A DNA stretch of 9,051 bases from Betaproteobacteria bacterium (GTDB lineage Bacteria > Pseudomonadota > Gammaproteobacteria > Burkholderiales > Usitatibacteraceae): positions 1-9,051 of the forward strand of contig JAAOZZ010000041.1 in assembly GCA_012274175.1 (NCBI GenBank), given 5' to 3'. A program made the position numbers and the translations under genes. The first letter of the stretch is position 1. Each line of letters begins with the position of its first letter. Under the pieces are notes generated by a model. It worked only from the letters and a program-made list of their open reading frames with translations. It was not told the DNA's origin and searched no databases. Shown here in pieces: positions 1-7,746 of the stretch.

Positions 1-128
1 ACCGCGGCGTTCTCGGTGAGATCCGAGCCGGTGACGGTGTAGCCCAGGCTCGCGAACACCTCGGCGATGCCCGACATCCCCGAGCCCCCGATGCCCACGA
101 AATGGATGCGCTTCACCTTATGCCGCAT
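1..128 (-). CDS. murC: UDP-N-acetylmuramate:L-alanine ligase MurC, N-terminal fragment
   Basis: Only the first 42 complete codons are in the window; the gene continues past position 1. MurC adds L-alanine to UDP-MurNAc, the first step of stem-peptide synthesis. The fragment begins [20 protein letters not shown] and carries the glycine-rich UDP-binding loop [13 protein letters not shown] (residues 12-24) followed by GYTVTGSD (29-36), the standard start of MurC. The ATG at 128 is chosen over the in-frame GTG at 116 because the M-x-H-K-V-K start is the common form in betaproteobacteria as I recall them, and because AGGAG is ideally placed 7 nt upstream. The start lies 11 nt inside the murG end. 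The ATP-binding and C-terminal domains cannot be assessed. Confidence 0.95.
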   Translation of the reverse strand, partial: MRHKVKRIHFVGIGGSGMSGIAEVFASLGYTVTGSDLTENAA

Positions 129-1230
129 GGGCGAGCTCCTGACACAGGTCCGCGCAGCGCGCCGTGGCCTCGGGACGGCCCAGCGCGCGCGCCCTGCGCG
201 CCATCGCGGCGAGGCGCTCGCGCGTGAGCGAGCGCAGTACGTCGGCGAGCGCCGCGGGCATGGTCTCGAGCTGCGCGGGCGCGATCCCGGCGTCGCGCTC
301 GGCGAGGAAGCGCGCGTTGGCCGCCTGCTCGTCGGCCACGAACCACGGCAGCGGAAACAGGATCGCGGCCACGCCGGCGGCGGTGATCTCGGCCACGGTG
401 ATGGCGCCGGAACGGCACACGAGCAGGTCGCACCACGCGTACCGGCGCGCCATGTCGGCGATGAAAGGCAGCACCTCGCCGTGCACGCCGGCCTTCTCGT
501 AGGCGCCCTGGAGCCCTTCGAAGAGCTTCTCGCCCGCCTGGTGCACCACCTCGGGACGCTCCCCCGGGGACATCGAGGACAGTGCCGCCAGCACGAGGTC
601 GTTCATGGTTTGCGCGCCGAGGCTTCCGCCCACGACGAGCAGGCGCAGCCGGCCGGCCCGATCGGCATAGCGAACCTCGGGGGCCGGCACGGCGGCGATC
701 TCGTCGCGCACCGGCGTTCCCAGCCAGTGCACGCGGCGCGGCGCCGGCAGCGCGTTGGCCCAGCGCTGCGCGACCGGGCGCTCGAAGGCGCCTTGCATTC
801 CCACGATCACGCGGTCGGCCACGGGAGCGAGCACCCGGTTGGTGATGCCGGCCACCGCGCCCGGCTCGTGCACCACGAGCGGCCGGCGCCAGAGCACCGC
901 CATCATCCCTCCGGGGAACGACACGTAGCCGCCCATGGACAGCACCACGTCCGGGCGGATGCGGAAGATCGCCCGCGTCGACTGCCAGAAGGCGCGCAGG
1001 ATGCGCACCGGGAGTACGAGCCAGGCGAGGAGCCCCTTGCCGCGCACGCCGCTCATGTTGACGTGCACCATCGGATAGCCCGCCTGCGCCACGAGCCGGT
1101 TCTCCATGCCCGCCGGCGTGCCCATCCAATGCACGCGCCATCCGCGCGAAGAAAGCTCCTTCGCGATCGCGAGGCCCGGGAAGATGTGTCCTCCGGAGCC
1201 CGCCGCCATGATGAGGATCGTGCGGCTCAC
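118..1230 (-). CDS. murG: UDP-GlcNAc:lipid I N-acetylglucosaminyltransferase MurG
   Basis: This peripheral inner-membrane GT28 (GT-B fold) enzyme adds GlcNAc to lipid I, giving lipid II. The 370 residues compare with 355 in E. coli. Seen are the N-terminal glycine loop [16 protein letters not shown] (residues 8-23) with the conserved His, the GVRGKG membrane-proximal loop (61-66), [10 protein letters not shown] (99-108), VVGGSLGA (199-206), [21 protein letters not shown] (256-276), the donor-site Glu in TVAEITAAG (E281) and DEQAANA (300-306), keeping the conserved Gln and Asn. The acceptor-side HEQN motif reads HEPG (121-124). The start is GTG, in a GTGA overlap with the ftsW stop, supported by the family-like [11 protein letters not shown]-terminus and by GAGGGG 9 nt upstream. 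The next ATG would remove the first strand of the Rossmann fold. The TAA stop lies 11 nt inside murC. Confidence 0.97.
   Translation of the reverse strand: MSRTILIMAAGSGGHIFPGLAIAKELSSRGWRVHWMGTPAGMENRLVAQAGYPMVHVNMSGVRGKGLLAWLVLPVRILRAFWQSTRAIFRIRPDVVLSMGGYVSFPGGMMAVLWRRPLVVHEPGAVAGITNRVLAPVADRVIVGMQGAFERPVAQRWANALPAPRRVHWLGTPVRDEIAAVPAPEVRYADRAGRLRLLVVGGSLGAQTMNDLVLAALSSMSPGERPEVVHQAGEKLFEGLQGAYEKAGVHGEVLPFIADMARRYAWCDLLVCRSGAITVAEITAAGVAAILFPLPWFVADEQAANARFLAERDAGIAPAQLETMPAALADVLRSLTRERLAAMARRARALGRPEATARCADLCQELAHAA
136..140 (-). promoter_or_regulatory. Ribosome binding site of murC
   Basis: AGGAG on the minus strand lies 7 nt before the ATG at 128, inside the murG 3' end. This is the best-placed Shine-Dalgarno sequence in the window and decides the murC start in favour of ATG 128 over GTG 116. 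Confidence 0.8.
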
Positions 1231-2378
1231 AGCGAACCGCCCCTCATCAGGTAGCGATTTTCCCAGTCGATGCGCAGCAGGATCGCGAGCGCCATGCACG
1301 CCACGACGATGCCCGTGCCGCCGAAGGACAGCAGCGGCAGCGTGAGGCCCTTGGTGGGCAGCAGGCCCATGTTCACGCCCATGTTGATGAACGCCTGGGC
1401 AGCGAGCCATATGCCGATCCCCTGGGCCACGAGGGCGGCGAAATAGCGCTCGAGGCTCGCCGCCTGGCGCCCCACGGCGAAGGCCCGGTGCACCAGGAGG
1501 ACGAAGAGCGCGATCACCACCGCCACGCCCGCGAACCCCAGCTCCTCGGCGATCACCGCCAGCAGGAAATCGGTGTGCGCCTCGGGAAGGTAGAAGAGCT
1601 TCTCCACGCTGGCGCCCAGTCCCACGCCCAGCCATTCGCCGCGCCCGAACGCGATGAGCGAGTGGGACAGCTGGTAGCCCTTGCCGTAGGCGTCGGACCA
1701 GGGGTCCATGAAGCCCAGGATGCGCTGCAGCCTGTAGGGCGAGGAGACGATGAGCAGCGCGAAGGTGGCGGCGAGCAGCGCGGCGAGGCCGGCGAAGAGG
1801 CGCCAATTGAGCCCGCCCAGGAAGAGCACCGCCATCGCCACGGTGGTCACCACCACCAGGGCGCCGAAATCGGGCTCTCGCAGCAGCACCGCCGCGATGA
1901 GGGTCATCACGCCGAACATCGGCAGGAAGCCCTTGCGGAAGTCGTCCATGAACGCGGCCTTGCGCACGGTGTAATCGGCGGCATAGAGCACCACGAAGAG
2001 CTTCATCACTTCCGAGGGCTGGAACGTGGCGATGCCCAGCGGGATCCACCGGCGGCTGCCGTTTACCTCGCGCCCGATCCCCGGGATCAGCACCGCGAGC
2101 AGCGTGAGCGAGCCGGCGAGGAAGAGCCACGGTGCGGCGCGCTGCCACAGCCACACCGGCACGCGGAACAATCCCGCGGCGAGCGCGATGCCGATGGCCA
2201 TGTACATCCCGTGGCGCACGAGGAAGTAGCTCGGCCGGAACCCGGTGAAGCGCTCGGCCTGCGCCATCGCGATCGACGCGGAATACACCATCACCAGCCC
2301 GATGGACAGGAGGAGCAGCGCCGACCAGACGAGGACCTGGTCGAAGCTCGAGTCGCGCCGTGCCGGGTTGTACAGCAT
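1227..2378 (-). CDS. ftsW: Septal peptidoglycan glycosyltransferase FtsW (SEDS family)
   Basis: This polytopic inner-membrane SEDS protein polymerises lipid II into glycan strands at the septum in complex with FtsI (PBP3). The 383 residues contain about ten hydrophobic segments, the first at residues 14-34. Conserved features are [10 protein letters not shown] (106-115), FQPSEVMKL (119-127), [10 protein letters not shown] (167-176), the large periplasmic loop with [17 protein letters not shown] (234-251), LPEAHTDF (264-271) with the putative catalytic Asp D270, and [18 protein letters not shown] (339-356). The terminal [11 protein letters not shown] is a pattern familiar from betaproteobacterial FtsW. 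SFGGTG stands where E. coli-like proteins have SYGGS. The ATG overlaps the murD stop by one base; a GAGGGGG sequence lies 11 nt upstream (2390-2396). FtsW is preferred over RodA because of the dcw position between murD and murG. Confidence 0.97.
   Translation of the reverse strand: MLYNPARRDSSFDQVLVWSALLLLSIGLVMVYSASIAMAQAERFTGFRPSYFLVRHGMYMAIGIALAAGLFRVPVWLWQRAAPWLFLAGSLTLLAVLIPGIGREVNGSRRWIPLGIATFQPSEVMKLFVVLYAADYTVRKAAFMDDFRKGFLPMFGVMTLIAAVLLREPDFGALVVVTTVAMAVLFLGGLNWRLFAGLAALLAATFALLIVSSPYRLQRILGFMDPWSDAYGKGYQLSHSLIAFGRGEWLGVGLGASVEKLFYLPEAHTDFLLAVIAEELGFAGVAVVIALFVLLVHRAFAVGRQAASLERYFAALVAQGIGIWLAAQAFINMGVNMGLLPTKGLTLPLLSFGGTGIVVACMALAILLRIDWENRYLMRGGSL
1240..1245 (-). promoter_or_regulatory. 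Ribosome binding site of murG
   Basis: GAGGGG on the minus strand lies 9 nt before the GTG start at 1230, within the last codons of ftsW. It supports GTG as the murG initiation codon. Confidence 0.6.
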
Positions 2379-3751
2379 CAGTGCGCGCGCCCCCTCGCGA
2401 CGGCCTGCGCCGCGGCGGCGAAGACCTCGCCCCGGTGGCCGTAGTTGCGGAACATGTCGAAGCTCGCGCAGGCGGGCGACAGCAGCACCGCGTCGCCGTC
2501 GCGCGCGAGGGCGAAGGCCGCCTCGACCGCGGCCTGCATCGTCGAAGCGCGCTGCATCGGCACCCCGGTGGGCGCGATCGCCGCGGCGATGGTGTCCGCG
2601 TCGCGCCCGATGAGCACCACCGCACGCGCGTGGGCCCGGACCGCCGCGGCGAGCGGAGCGAAATCCTGCCCCTTGCCGTCCCCCCCGGCGATGAGCACCA
2701 CGGGAGCGGAGAAGCCCTCGAGGGCCGCCACGGACGCGCCCACGTTGGTGCCCTTCGAGTCGTCGTAGAAGCGCACGCCCCGCGCCTCGGCCACCTGCTG
2801 CACGCGATGGGGAAGGCCCCGGAACCCGGCGAGCGCCCTTGCAAGCGGCTCGGGGGGAAGGCCGATGGCGCTCGCGAGCGCATGGGCGGCGAGTCCGTTG
2901 GCCACGTTGTGCAGTCCCGCCATGCCCATGGCGTCCACGTCGAGGATCGGGCGCGCGCCGCGCAGCAGCGTGCGGCGCCCCGCGGCGAGGCCCCATTGCG
3001 CGTCGTCGGCGGGCGCGTCCAGCCCGAACGAGAACGCCCGGTCGAGCGCCATGGCGCGGCTGCGCGGGTCGTCGCGATTGACCACGCGGGTGCCGCAATG
3101 CAGGAAGATGCGCTCCTTGGCGCGCGCGTAGTCGTCGATCGAGTCGTAGCGGTCGAGGTGGTCCTGGCTCACGTTGAGCATCGCCGCGGCGTCCAGTACC
3201 AGCGAGCGCGTCGTCTCGAGCTGATAGCTGGAAAGCTCCACCACGTAGGCGTCGGGGTAGCCGCTTTCTTCCGCCGCGCCGAGCGCGTCGAGCACCGGCA
3301 CCCCGATGTTGCCGATGGCCTGCGCGCGCAGCCCCGCGCCCCGCGCCATCTCCGCAGCGAGGGCGGTCACGGTGGACTTGCCGTTCGTTCCGGTCACTCC
3401 GAGCACACGAACGCCCTTCCCGACGCGCGCGATCTCGCGCCCGAATATCTCCACGTCCCCGGCCACCTCGATGCCGCGGCCGATCGCGGCGCGTAGGACA
3501 GGTTCGCGAAGCGCAACGCCCGGACTCGCAACGACCGCGTCCACGCCTTCCAGGAGCGCTTCGTTGAAAGGTCCAAGGACGACGCGAAGGTCCGGGTGCT
3601 CCGCACGGAGCGCTCCCAGGGCCGGAGGCGCCGCTCGGGTATCGGCAGCAACCAGGCGCGCGCCATGCCGCGCGAGCCAACGAACGCACGAAAGTCCCGT
3701 GTCACCCAGTCCGAGAACGAGAACGCCCTTGCCTTGCCATTCATGGGTCAT
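2378..3751 (-). CDS. murD: UDP-MurNAc-L-alanine:D-glutamate ligase MurD
   Basis: This cytoplasmic ATP-dependent ligase adds D-glutamate to UDP-MurNAc-L-Ala. The 457 residues are close to the family norm (E. coli 438). The start [19 protein letters not shown] lines up with E. coli MADYQGKNVVIIGLG. Then come the P-loop TGTNGKST (residues 120-127), ELSSYQLE (172-179), [10 protein letters not shown] (193-202), the probable carbamylated lysine K212 in [17 protein letters not shown] (281-289), FYDDSKGTN (328-336) and [11 protein letters not shown] (424-434). All expected active-site motifs are present. The ATG follows mraY after 14 nt; a GAGGAG sequence abuts it with no spacer, which is poor for ribosome binding. 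Codons 1-91 end in A or T about 35% of the time (32 of 91 by hand count), against about 8% in codons 120-210. The TGA stop shares one base with the ftsW ATG (TGATG). Confidence 0.96.
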   Translation of the reverse strand: MTHEWQGKGVLVLGLGDTGLSCVRWLARHGARLVAADTRAAPPALGALRAEHPDLRVVLGPFNEALLEGVDAVVASPGVALREPVLRAAIGRGIEVAGDVEIFGREIARVGKGVRVLGVTGTNGKSTVTALAAEMARGAGLRAQAIGNIGVPVLDALGAAEESGYPDAYVVELSSYQLETTRSLVLDAAAMLNVSQDHLDRYDSIDDYARAKERIFLHCGTRVVNRDDPRSRAMALDRAFSFGLDAPADDAQWGLAAGRRTLLRGARPILDVDAMGMAGLHNVANGLAAHALASAIGLPPEPLARALAGFRGLPHRVQQVAEARGVRFYDDSKGTNVGASVAALEGFSAPVVLIAGGDGKGQDFAPLAAAVRAHARAVVLIGRDADTIAAAIAPTGVPMQRASTMQAAVEAAFALARDGDAVLLSPACASFDMFRNYGHRGEVFAAAAQAVARGRAH

Positions 3752-3765
3752 CTCCTCTATCGCGC
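3752..3765 (-). promoter_or_regulatory. mraY-murD gap with GAGGAG directly abutting the murD ATG
   Basis: This 14-nt spacer is the only non-coding interval between genes in the window. Its downstream end is GAGGAG (3752-3757), a strong Shine-Dalgarno match that touches the murD ATG with no spacer. From GAGGAG to an out-of-frame ATG at 3744 the spacing is 7 nt, a normal distance. How murD is initiated here is therefore unclear; MurD homology still requires the 3751 frame. Confidence 0.55.
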
Positions 3766-4851
3766 CTATCGCAGCTTCAACGTGGAAAGCCCGAACAACA
3801 CCAGCATCATCGTGATGATCCAGAACCGGACCACCACCTGGTTCTCCTTCCATCCCTTCAATTCGTAGTGGTGGTGCAGGGGCGCCATGCGGAAGACGCG
3901 CTTGCCGGTCAACTTGAAGCTCGCCACCTGGATGATCACCGAGAGGGTCTCCACCACGAAGACGCCGCCCATGATCAGCAGCACGATTTCCTGGCGCACC
4001 ACGAGGGCCACCATGCCGAGCGCCGCACCCAGCGCGAGCGCTCCCACGTCGCCCATGAAGACTTCCGCGGGATAGGCGTTGAACCAAAGGAACGCGAGCC
4101 CCGCGCCCGCCATCGCGCCGCAGAACACCGCGAGCTCGCCCGCGCCCGAGATGAGCGGGAAGCCCAGGTACTTCGAGAACACGGCGTTGCCGGACACGTA
4201 GGCGAACACCGCGAGCGCCGAGGCGATCATCACCGTCGGCATGATCGCGAGCCCGTCGAGGCCGTCGGTGAGGTTCACCGCGTTGGAGGTGCCGACGACG
4301 ACGAAATAGCCGAGGATCACGAAACCCAGGGTCCCCAGCGGGATCGAGATCGTCTTGAAGAACGGCACGATGAGCTCGGTCTGCTGCGGCAGCTTCGCCG
4401 TGTACGCGAGCAGGCACACGGAGACCACGGCGATCAGCGATTGCCAGAAGTACTTCGCCCGCGCCGAAAGCCCCTTGGGATTGCGGTGCACCACCTTGCG
4501 CCAGTCGTCGACCCAGCCCACGGCGCCGAACCCGAGGGTAGTAAGCAGGCAGAGCCAGACATCGCGGTTGTGCAGGTCGGCCCACAAGAGCGTGGTGATC
4601 GCGACCGACACGAGGATGAGGGCGCCACCCATGGTGGGCGTGCCGCTCTTCACCAGGTGGGTCTGCGGGCCGTCGTCGCGCACCGCCTGGCCGATCTTGT
4701 AGGCGGTGAGCTTGCGGATCATGGCCGGCCCGACGACGAACGAAATCGCGAGCGCGGTGAGCGCGGCGAGCACCACCCGCAGCGTGATGTACGTGAGCAC
4801 GTTGAACGCCCGGATGTGCCCCTCGAGCCATTGCGCGACTTCAAACAGCAT
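3766..4851 (-). CDS. mraY: Phospho-N-acetylmuramoyl-pentapeptide transferase MraY
   Basis: This inner-membrane enzyme transfers phospho-MurNAc-pentapeptide from UDP to undecaprenyl phosphate, forming lipid I on the cytoplasmic face. The 361 residues match the usual size (E. coli 360). Many hydrophobic segments alternate with conserved loops, consistent with the ten-helix topology of the family. Key motifs are KSGTPTMGG (residues 68-76), the Asp pair in GWVDDWRK (112-119), [13 protein letters not shown] (190-202), the active-site Asp in EVFMGDVG (D268) and [12 protein letters not shown] (322-333), the His loop typical of MraY. The ATG overlaps the murF stop by 11 nt and has a purine-rich AAGGGGGG sequence just upstream (4856-4863). 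It ends with TAG, unlike most neighbours, and is followed by the only intergenic gap in the window, 14 nt before murD. Confidence 0.97.
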   Translation of the reverse strand: MLFEVAQWLEGHIRAFNVLTYITLRVVLAALTALAISFVVGPAMIRKLTAYKIGQAVRDDGPQTHLVKSGTPTMGGALILVSVAITTLLWADLHNRDVWLCLLTTLGFGAVGWVDDWRKVVHRNPKGLSARAKYFWQSLIAVVSVCLLAYTAKLPQQTELIVPFFKTISIPLGTLGFVILGYFVVVGTSNAVNLTDGLDGLAIMPTVMIASALAVFAYVSGNAVFSKYLGFPLISGAGELAVFCGAMAGAGLAFLWFNAYPAEVFMGDVGALALGAALGMVALVVRQEIVLLIMGGVFVVETLSVIIQVASFKLTGKRVFRMAPLHHHYELKGWKENQVVVRFWIITMMLVLFGLSTLKLR

Positions 4852-6235
4852 CGGGCCCCCCTTGTGCGCAGAGCGCATCGGCCACGCGCTCCATGTGCAT
4901 GTACCGCGAGCCCTTGACCAGGAGTGTTGCGCCCGCCCGCGCCTCTTCCAGGGCCGCGGACGTGAGCGAGGCGATGTCCGGGAAGTGCCGCGCGCCGGCG
5001 CCGAACGCTTCGACGGCCGCGCTGCTCGCGGGCCCCAGCGCGAGCAGCGCGTCCACGCCGGCCTGCCTCGCGAACGCTCCCACCTCGGCGTGCATGGCGG
5101 CCGCACCTTCGCCCAGCTCGCCCATGTCGCCCATCACGAAGACCTTGCGCCCGCGCTCCGCGGCGAGGACCCGGATCGCCGCCTTCATCGATTCGGGGTT
5201 CGCGTTGTAGCTGTCGTCGATCACCCAGGACGACGGCGCGGCGTGCCGGCGCTGCAGCCGTCCCGGCACGCCGGGAAAGCTTGCGAGCCCCGCGCGCATC
5301 GCCTCGGGCGGGACGCCGAGCGCGTGGGCGGCGGCGCAGGCGGCGAGCGCGTTGCGCACGTTGTGCTCGCCGGCGACCTGCAGCGCCACCGTGAAATCGC
5401 CCGCGGGCGTGCGAAAGCGCACGTCGCGCGCGCTCACGTCCGCGCGCACCTGCGCGCCGGCCCCGAGGCCGAACGTCACGATGGTCCGGCCCTGATTGAG
5501 GCCCTTCCAATAGGCCGCAAAGGCGTCGTCGTCGTTCACGACCGCCACTCCCGATGCCGCGAGCCCCCCGTAGATCTCGCCCTTCGCGCGGGCGATCGCA
5601 TCGACGCTGCCGAGGATTCCCACGTGGGCGCGCTGCGCGTTGTTCACGACCGCCACCGTGGGCCGGGCGATGCGCGCGAGGTAGTCGATCTCGCCCGGGT
5701 GGTTCATGCCCATCTCGACCACCGCGTAGCGATGCGCCTCTCGCAGGCCGAGCAGCGTGAGCGGAACGCCGATGTCGTTGTTCAGGTTGCCCCGGGTGGC
5801 GAGCACCGCTTCGCGCGCTCCGCAATGGGCGGCGAGGATCGCGGCGAGCATTTCCTTCACCGTCGTCTTGCCGTTGCTGCCGGTGAGGGCCGCGAGCGGC
5901 ATCGCGAAGCGCTCGCGCCAATGGGCGGCGAGTCGGCCCAGCGCGAGGCGCGTATCGTCGACCACGACCTGGGGGACGGGCACGTCGGTTGCGACCAGGC
6001 GCGCGGTGACGGCCGCCACCGCTCCGCGGCGGGCCGCCTCGCCCACGTAGCCATGGCCGTCGAAGCGCTCGCCGGCGAGCGCGACGAAGAGGTCCCCCGC
6101 GGCCACCGCGCGGCTGTCGGTAGTCACGCCGCAGAACGCGGTGGACGAGCCGTGCAGCGTGCCGCCCAGCGCGCGTGCCGCTTCCGGGAGCTCCATCATC
6201 GCGGCCGGGCGCATCCCGTTGTGCATCGCGCTCAT
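4841..6235 (-). CDS. murF: UDP-MurNAc-tripeptide:D-alanyl-D-alanine ligase MurF
   Basis: This cytoplasmic ATP-dependent ligase attaches D-Ala-D-Ala, completing the UDP-MurNAc-pentapeptide that MraY uses. The 464 residues compare with 452 in E. coli. In order there are the UDP-binding domain with [24 protein letters not shown] (residues 38-61), the P-loop TGSNGKTT (118-125), [14 protein letters not shown] (149-162), [13 protein letters not shown] (174-186), NNAQRAHVG (198-206), the [12 protein letters not shown] motif (288-299) and [11 protein letters not shown] (340-350). The ATG at 6235 is preferred because it forms an ATGA overlap with the murE stop. It leaves about 13 residues before the conserved MELPEAA start, so ATGs at 6226, 6214 or 6199 are possible; none has a strong Shine-Dalgarno sequence. 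The TGA stop lies 11 nt inside mraY. Confidence 0.96.
   Translation of the reverse strand: MSAMHNGMRPAAMMELPEAARALGGTLHGSSTAFCGVTTDSRAVAAGDLFVALAGERFDGHGYVGEAARRGAVAAVTARLVATDVPVPQVVVDDTRLALGRLAAHWRERFAMPLAALTGSNGKTTVKEMLAAILAAHCGAREAVLATRGNLNNDIGVPLTLLGLREAHRYAVVEMGMNHPGEIDYLARIARPTVAVVNNAQRAHVGILGSVDAIARAKGEIYGGLAASGVAVVNDDDAFAAYWKGLNQGRTIVTFGLGAGAQVRADVSARDVRFRTPAGDFTVALQVAGEHNVRNALAACAAAHALGVPPEAMRAGLASFPGVPGRLQRRHAAPSSWVIDDSYNANPESMKAAIRVLAAERGRKVFVMGDMGELGEGAAAMHAEVGAFARQAGVDALLALGPASSAAVEAFGAGARHFPDIASLTSAALEEARAGATLLVKGSRYMHMERVADALCAQGGPDAV
4856..4863 (-). promoter_or_regulatory. Ribosome binding site of mraY
   Basis: AAGGGGGG on the minus strand lies 4 nt before the ATG at 4851 (6 nt if AAGGGG is taken as the core), within the 3' end of murF. 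It supports the chosen mraY start and the 11-nt overlap. Confidence 0.65.
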
Positions 6236-7746
6236 GCCGGGCCCGAGCGCCATTGCGCGAGGGCCGCGCAAGCCACGTCCCGATCGCTGAACGGGTGGCG
6301 GCTGCCGGCGATCTCCTGGTAGGTCTCGTGGCCCTTGCCCGCGAGCAGCACCACGTCGCCCGCCCGCGCCTGGTGCACCGCGGCGAAGATCGCCACCTGG
6401 CGGTCCTCGATCGCCTCGGCCGTGCGCCCGGAAACTCCCGCGAGCACCTGCTCGATGATCGCGCGCGGATCTTCCCCGCGCGGGTTGTCGCTGGTCACGA
6501 TCACGTGGTCGGCGAGCCGGGAAGCGACCCGGCCCATGAGCGGCCGCTTGCCCGCGTCGCGATCGCCTCCGCAGCCGAACACGCAGATGAGGCGCTCTCC
6601 CGCGCCCACGGCCGGCCGCAGAGCCTCGAGCGCCTTCTCGAGCGCGTCGGGCGTGTGGGCATAGTCGATCACGACCAGGGGAGCCGCGCCCCCGCCGACC
6701 CGCTCGAGCCGCCCGGGCACGGGTTGCAGCGCGCCCACCGCGCCGAGTGCCGCGTCGAACGCAACGCCGGCCGCGAGCAAGGCGCCCAGCACGGCGAGCA
6801 GGTTGGAGACGTTGAACGCGCCGAGCACTCCCGCGGCCACCTCGCCCTCGCCCCACTCGCTTGCGACCCGGAAGCGCACGCCCGCGTCCGAAAGCCGGAT
6901 CTCGGAGGCCATGAGGCGCGGCCGCCCGCTCGAGACGTGCGCGGCGCGATGGATCCCGAAATCGATCACGTCGAGCCCGCCGCCTTCCAGCCGGCGCACG
7001 AAGCGCTCGCCCCAGGCATCGTCGCGATTGACCACGGCGTGCCGCAGGCCCCGGGCGGAAAACAGCCGGTATTTCGCCTCGGCGTAGGCCTCCATGGTGC
7101 CGTGGTAGTCGAGGTGGTCGCGGGTGAGGTTGGTGAACACGGCCACGTCGTACCGGATGCCCGCCACCCGGTCCTGGTCCAGGCCGTGGCTCGACACTTC
7201 CATCGCGACGGCACGGGCCCCGCGGCGAAGGTAGTCGGCGAGCAGGCGCTGCAGCACGATGGGATCCGGGGTCGTATTGCGCGCCTCGGCGCGCTCGCCC
7301 ACGAGCCCGTTGCCGAGCGTGCCGAGCACCGCGGCGCGCCGGCCCAGGGCGTCGCACGCGGCGGCGATCCACTGCGCCACGGAGGTCTTGCCGTTGGTGC
7401 CGGTCACGCCCGCCATCCAGAGCGAGTCCGAGGGATTGCCGTACACGTGCCCGGCGATCTCCGAGATGCGTCCGCGCAGGTTGTCCACGCCGAGGTTGGG
7501 CACCTCCCAGCGCGGGTTCCACGAGAATCCCGCGCGCTCCCACAGCACCGCCGAAGCGCCGCGGGCGATCGCCTCGGCAATGAACGCGCGCCCGTCGAGC
7601 ACCGTGCCGGGGTAGGCCGCGAACACGCTGTCCCTCTTCACGGCGCGCGAGTCGGCCGTGAGGTCCGCGAGCGACACGCCGAGCCCGTCCAGGCGCTCGA
7701 GCACGGAGCTTTCCACGGAGCGGGTGAACTCGCCGGCCGCGATCAT
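6232..7746 (-). CDS. murE: UDP-MurNAc-L-Ala-D-Glu:meso-diaminopimelate ligase MurE
   Basis: This cytoplasmic ATP-dependent Mur ligase adds the third stem-peptide residue to UDP-MurNAc-L-Ala-D-Glu. The 504 residues match the family length (E. coli 495). Visible motifs are the N-terminal UDP-binding domain with TADSRAVKRDS (residues 30-40), the P-loop TGTNGKT (115-121), NTTPD (157-161), EVSSHGL (183-189), the probable carbamylated lysine K225 in YAEAKYRLFS, IDYAHTPDALE (360-370), and DNPR (420-423) with GKGHE (470-474). DNPR is the signature of meso-diaminopimelate rather than lysine specificity, as expected for a Gram-negative. The ATG start is chosen because it gives the family-like N-terminus and a 4-nt ATGA overlap with ftsI; a GAAGG sequence lies 9 nt upstream (7756-7760). 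The frame is open as far as 8319, but that extension lies inside ftsI and is not coding. Confidence 0.97.
   Translation of the reverse strand: MIAAGEFTRSVESSVLERLDGLGVSLADLTADSRAVKRDSVFAAYPGTVLDGRAFIAEAIARGASAVLWERAGFSWNPRWEVPNLGVDNLRGRISEIAGHVYGNPSDSLWMAGVTGTNGKTSVAQWIAAACDALGRRAAVLGTLGNGLVGERAEARNTTPDPIVLQRLLADYLRRGARAVAMEVSSHGLDQDRVAGIRYDVAVFTNLTRDHLDYHGTMEAYAEAKYRLFSARGLRHAVVNRDDAWGERFVRRLEGGGLDVIDFGIHRAAHVSSGRPRLMASEIRLSDAGVRFRVASEWGEGEVAAGVLGAFNVSNLLAVLGALLAAGVAFDAALGAVGALQPVPGRLERVGGGAAPLVVIDYAHTPDALEKALEALRPAVGAGERLICVFGCGGDRDAGKRPLMGRVASRLADHVIVTSDNPRGEDPRAIIEQVLAGVSGRTAEAIEDRQVAIFAAVHQARAGDVVLLAGKGHETYQEIAGSRHPFSDRDVACAALAQWRSGPA

Noticed and set aside
114..116. In-frame GTG as an alternative murC start
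   Set aside because: ATG at 128 has an ideally spaced AGGAG and gives the usual MurC N-terminus.
67..1254. Long plus-strand open frame opposite murG
   Set aside because: Arg/His/Ala-rich antisense shadow typical of GC-rich DNA; murG on the other strand has full motif support.
1488..2444. Long plus-strand open frame opposite ftsW
   Set aside because: His/Glu/Arg-rich low-complexity translation with no domain; it mirrors the codon structure of ftsW.
2360..3496. Long plus-strand open frame opposite murD
   Set aside because: Antisense shadow; no recognisable protein family.
3868..6322. Two long plus-strand open frames opposite mraY and murF (3868-4917 and 4706-6322)
   Set aside because: Same Arg/His/Gly-biased composition as the other antisense frames, overlapping fully supported genes.
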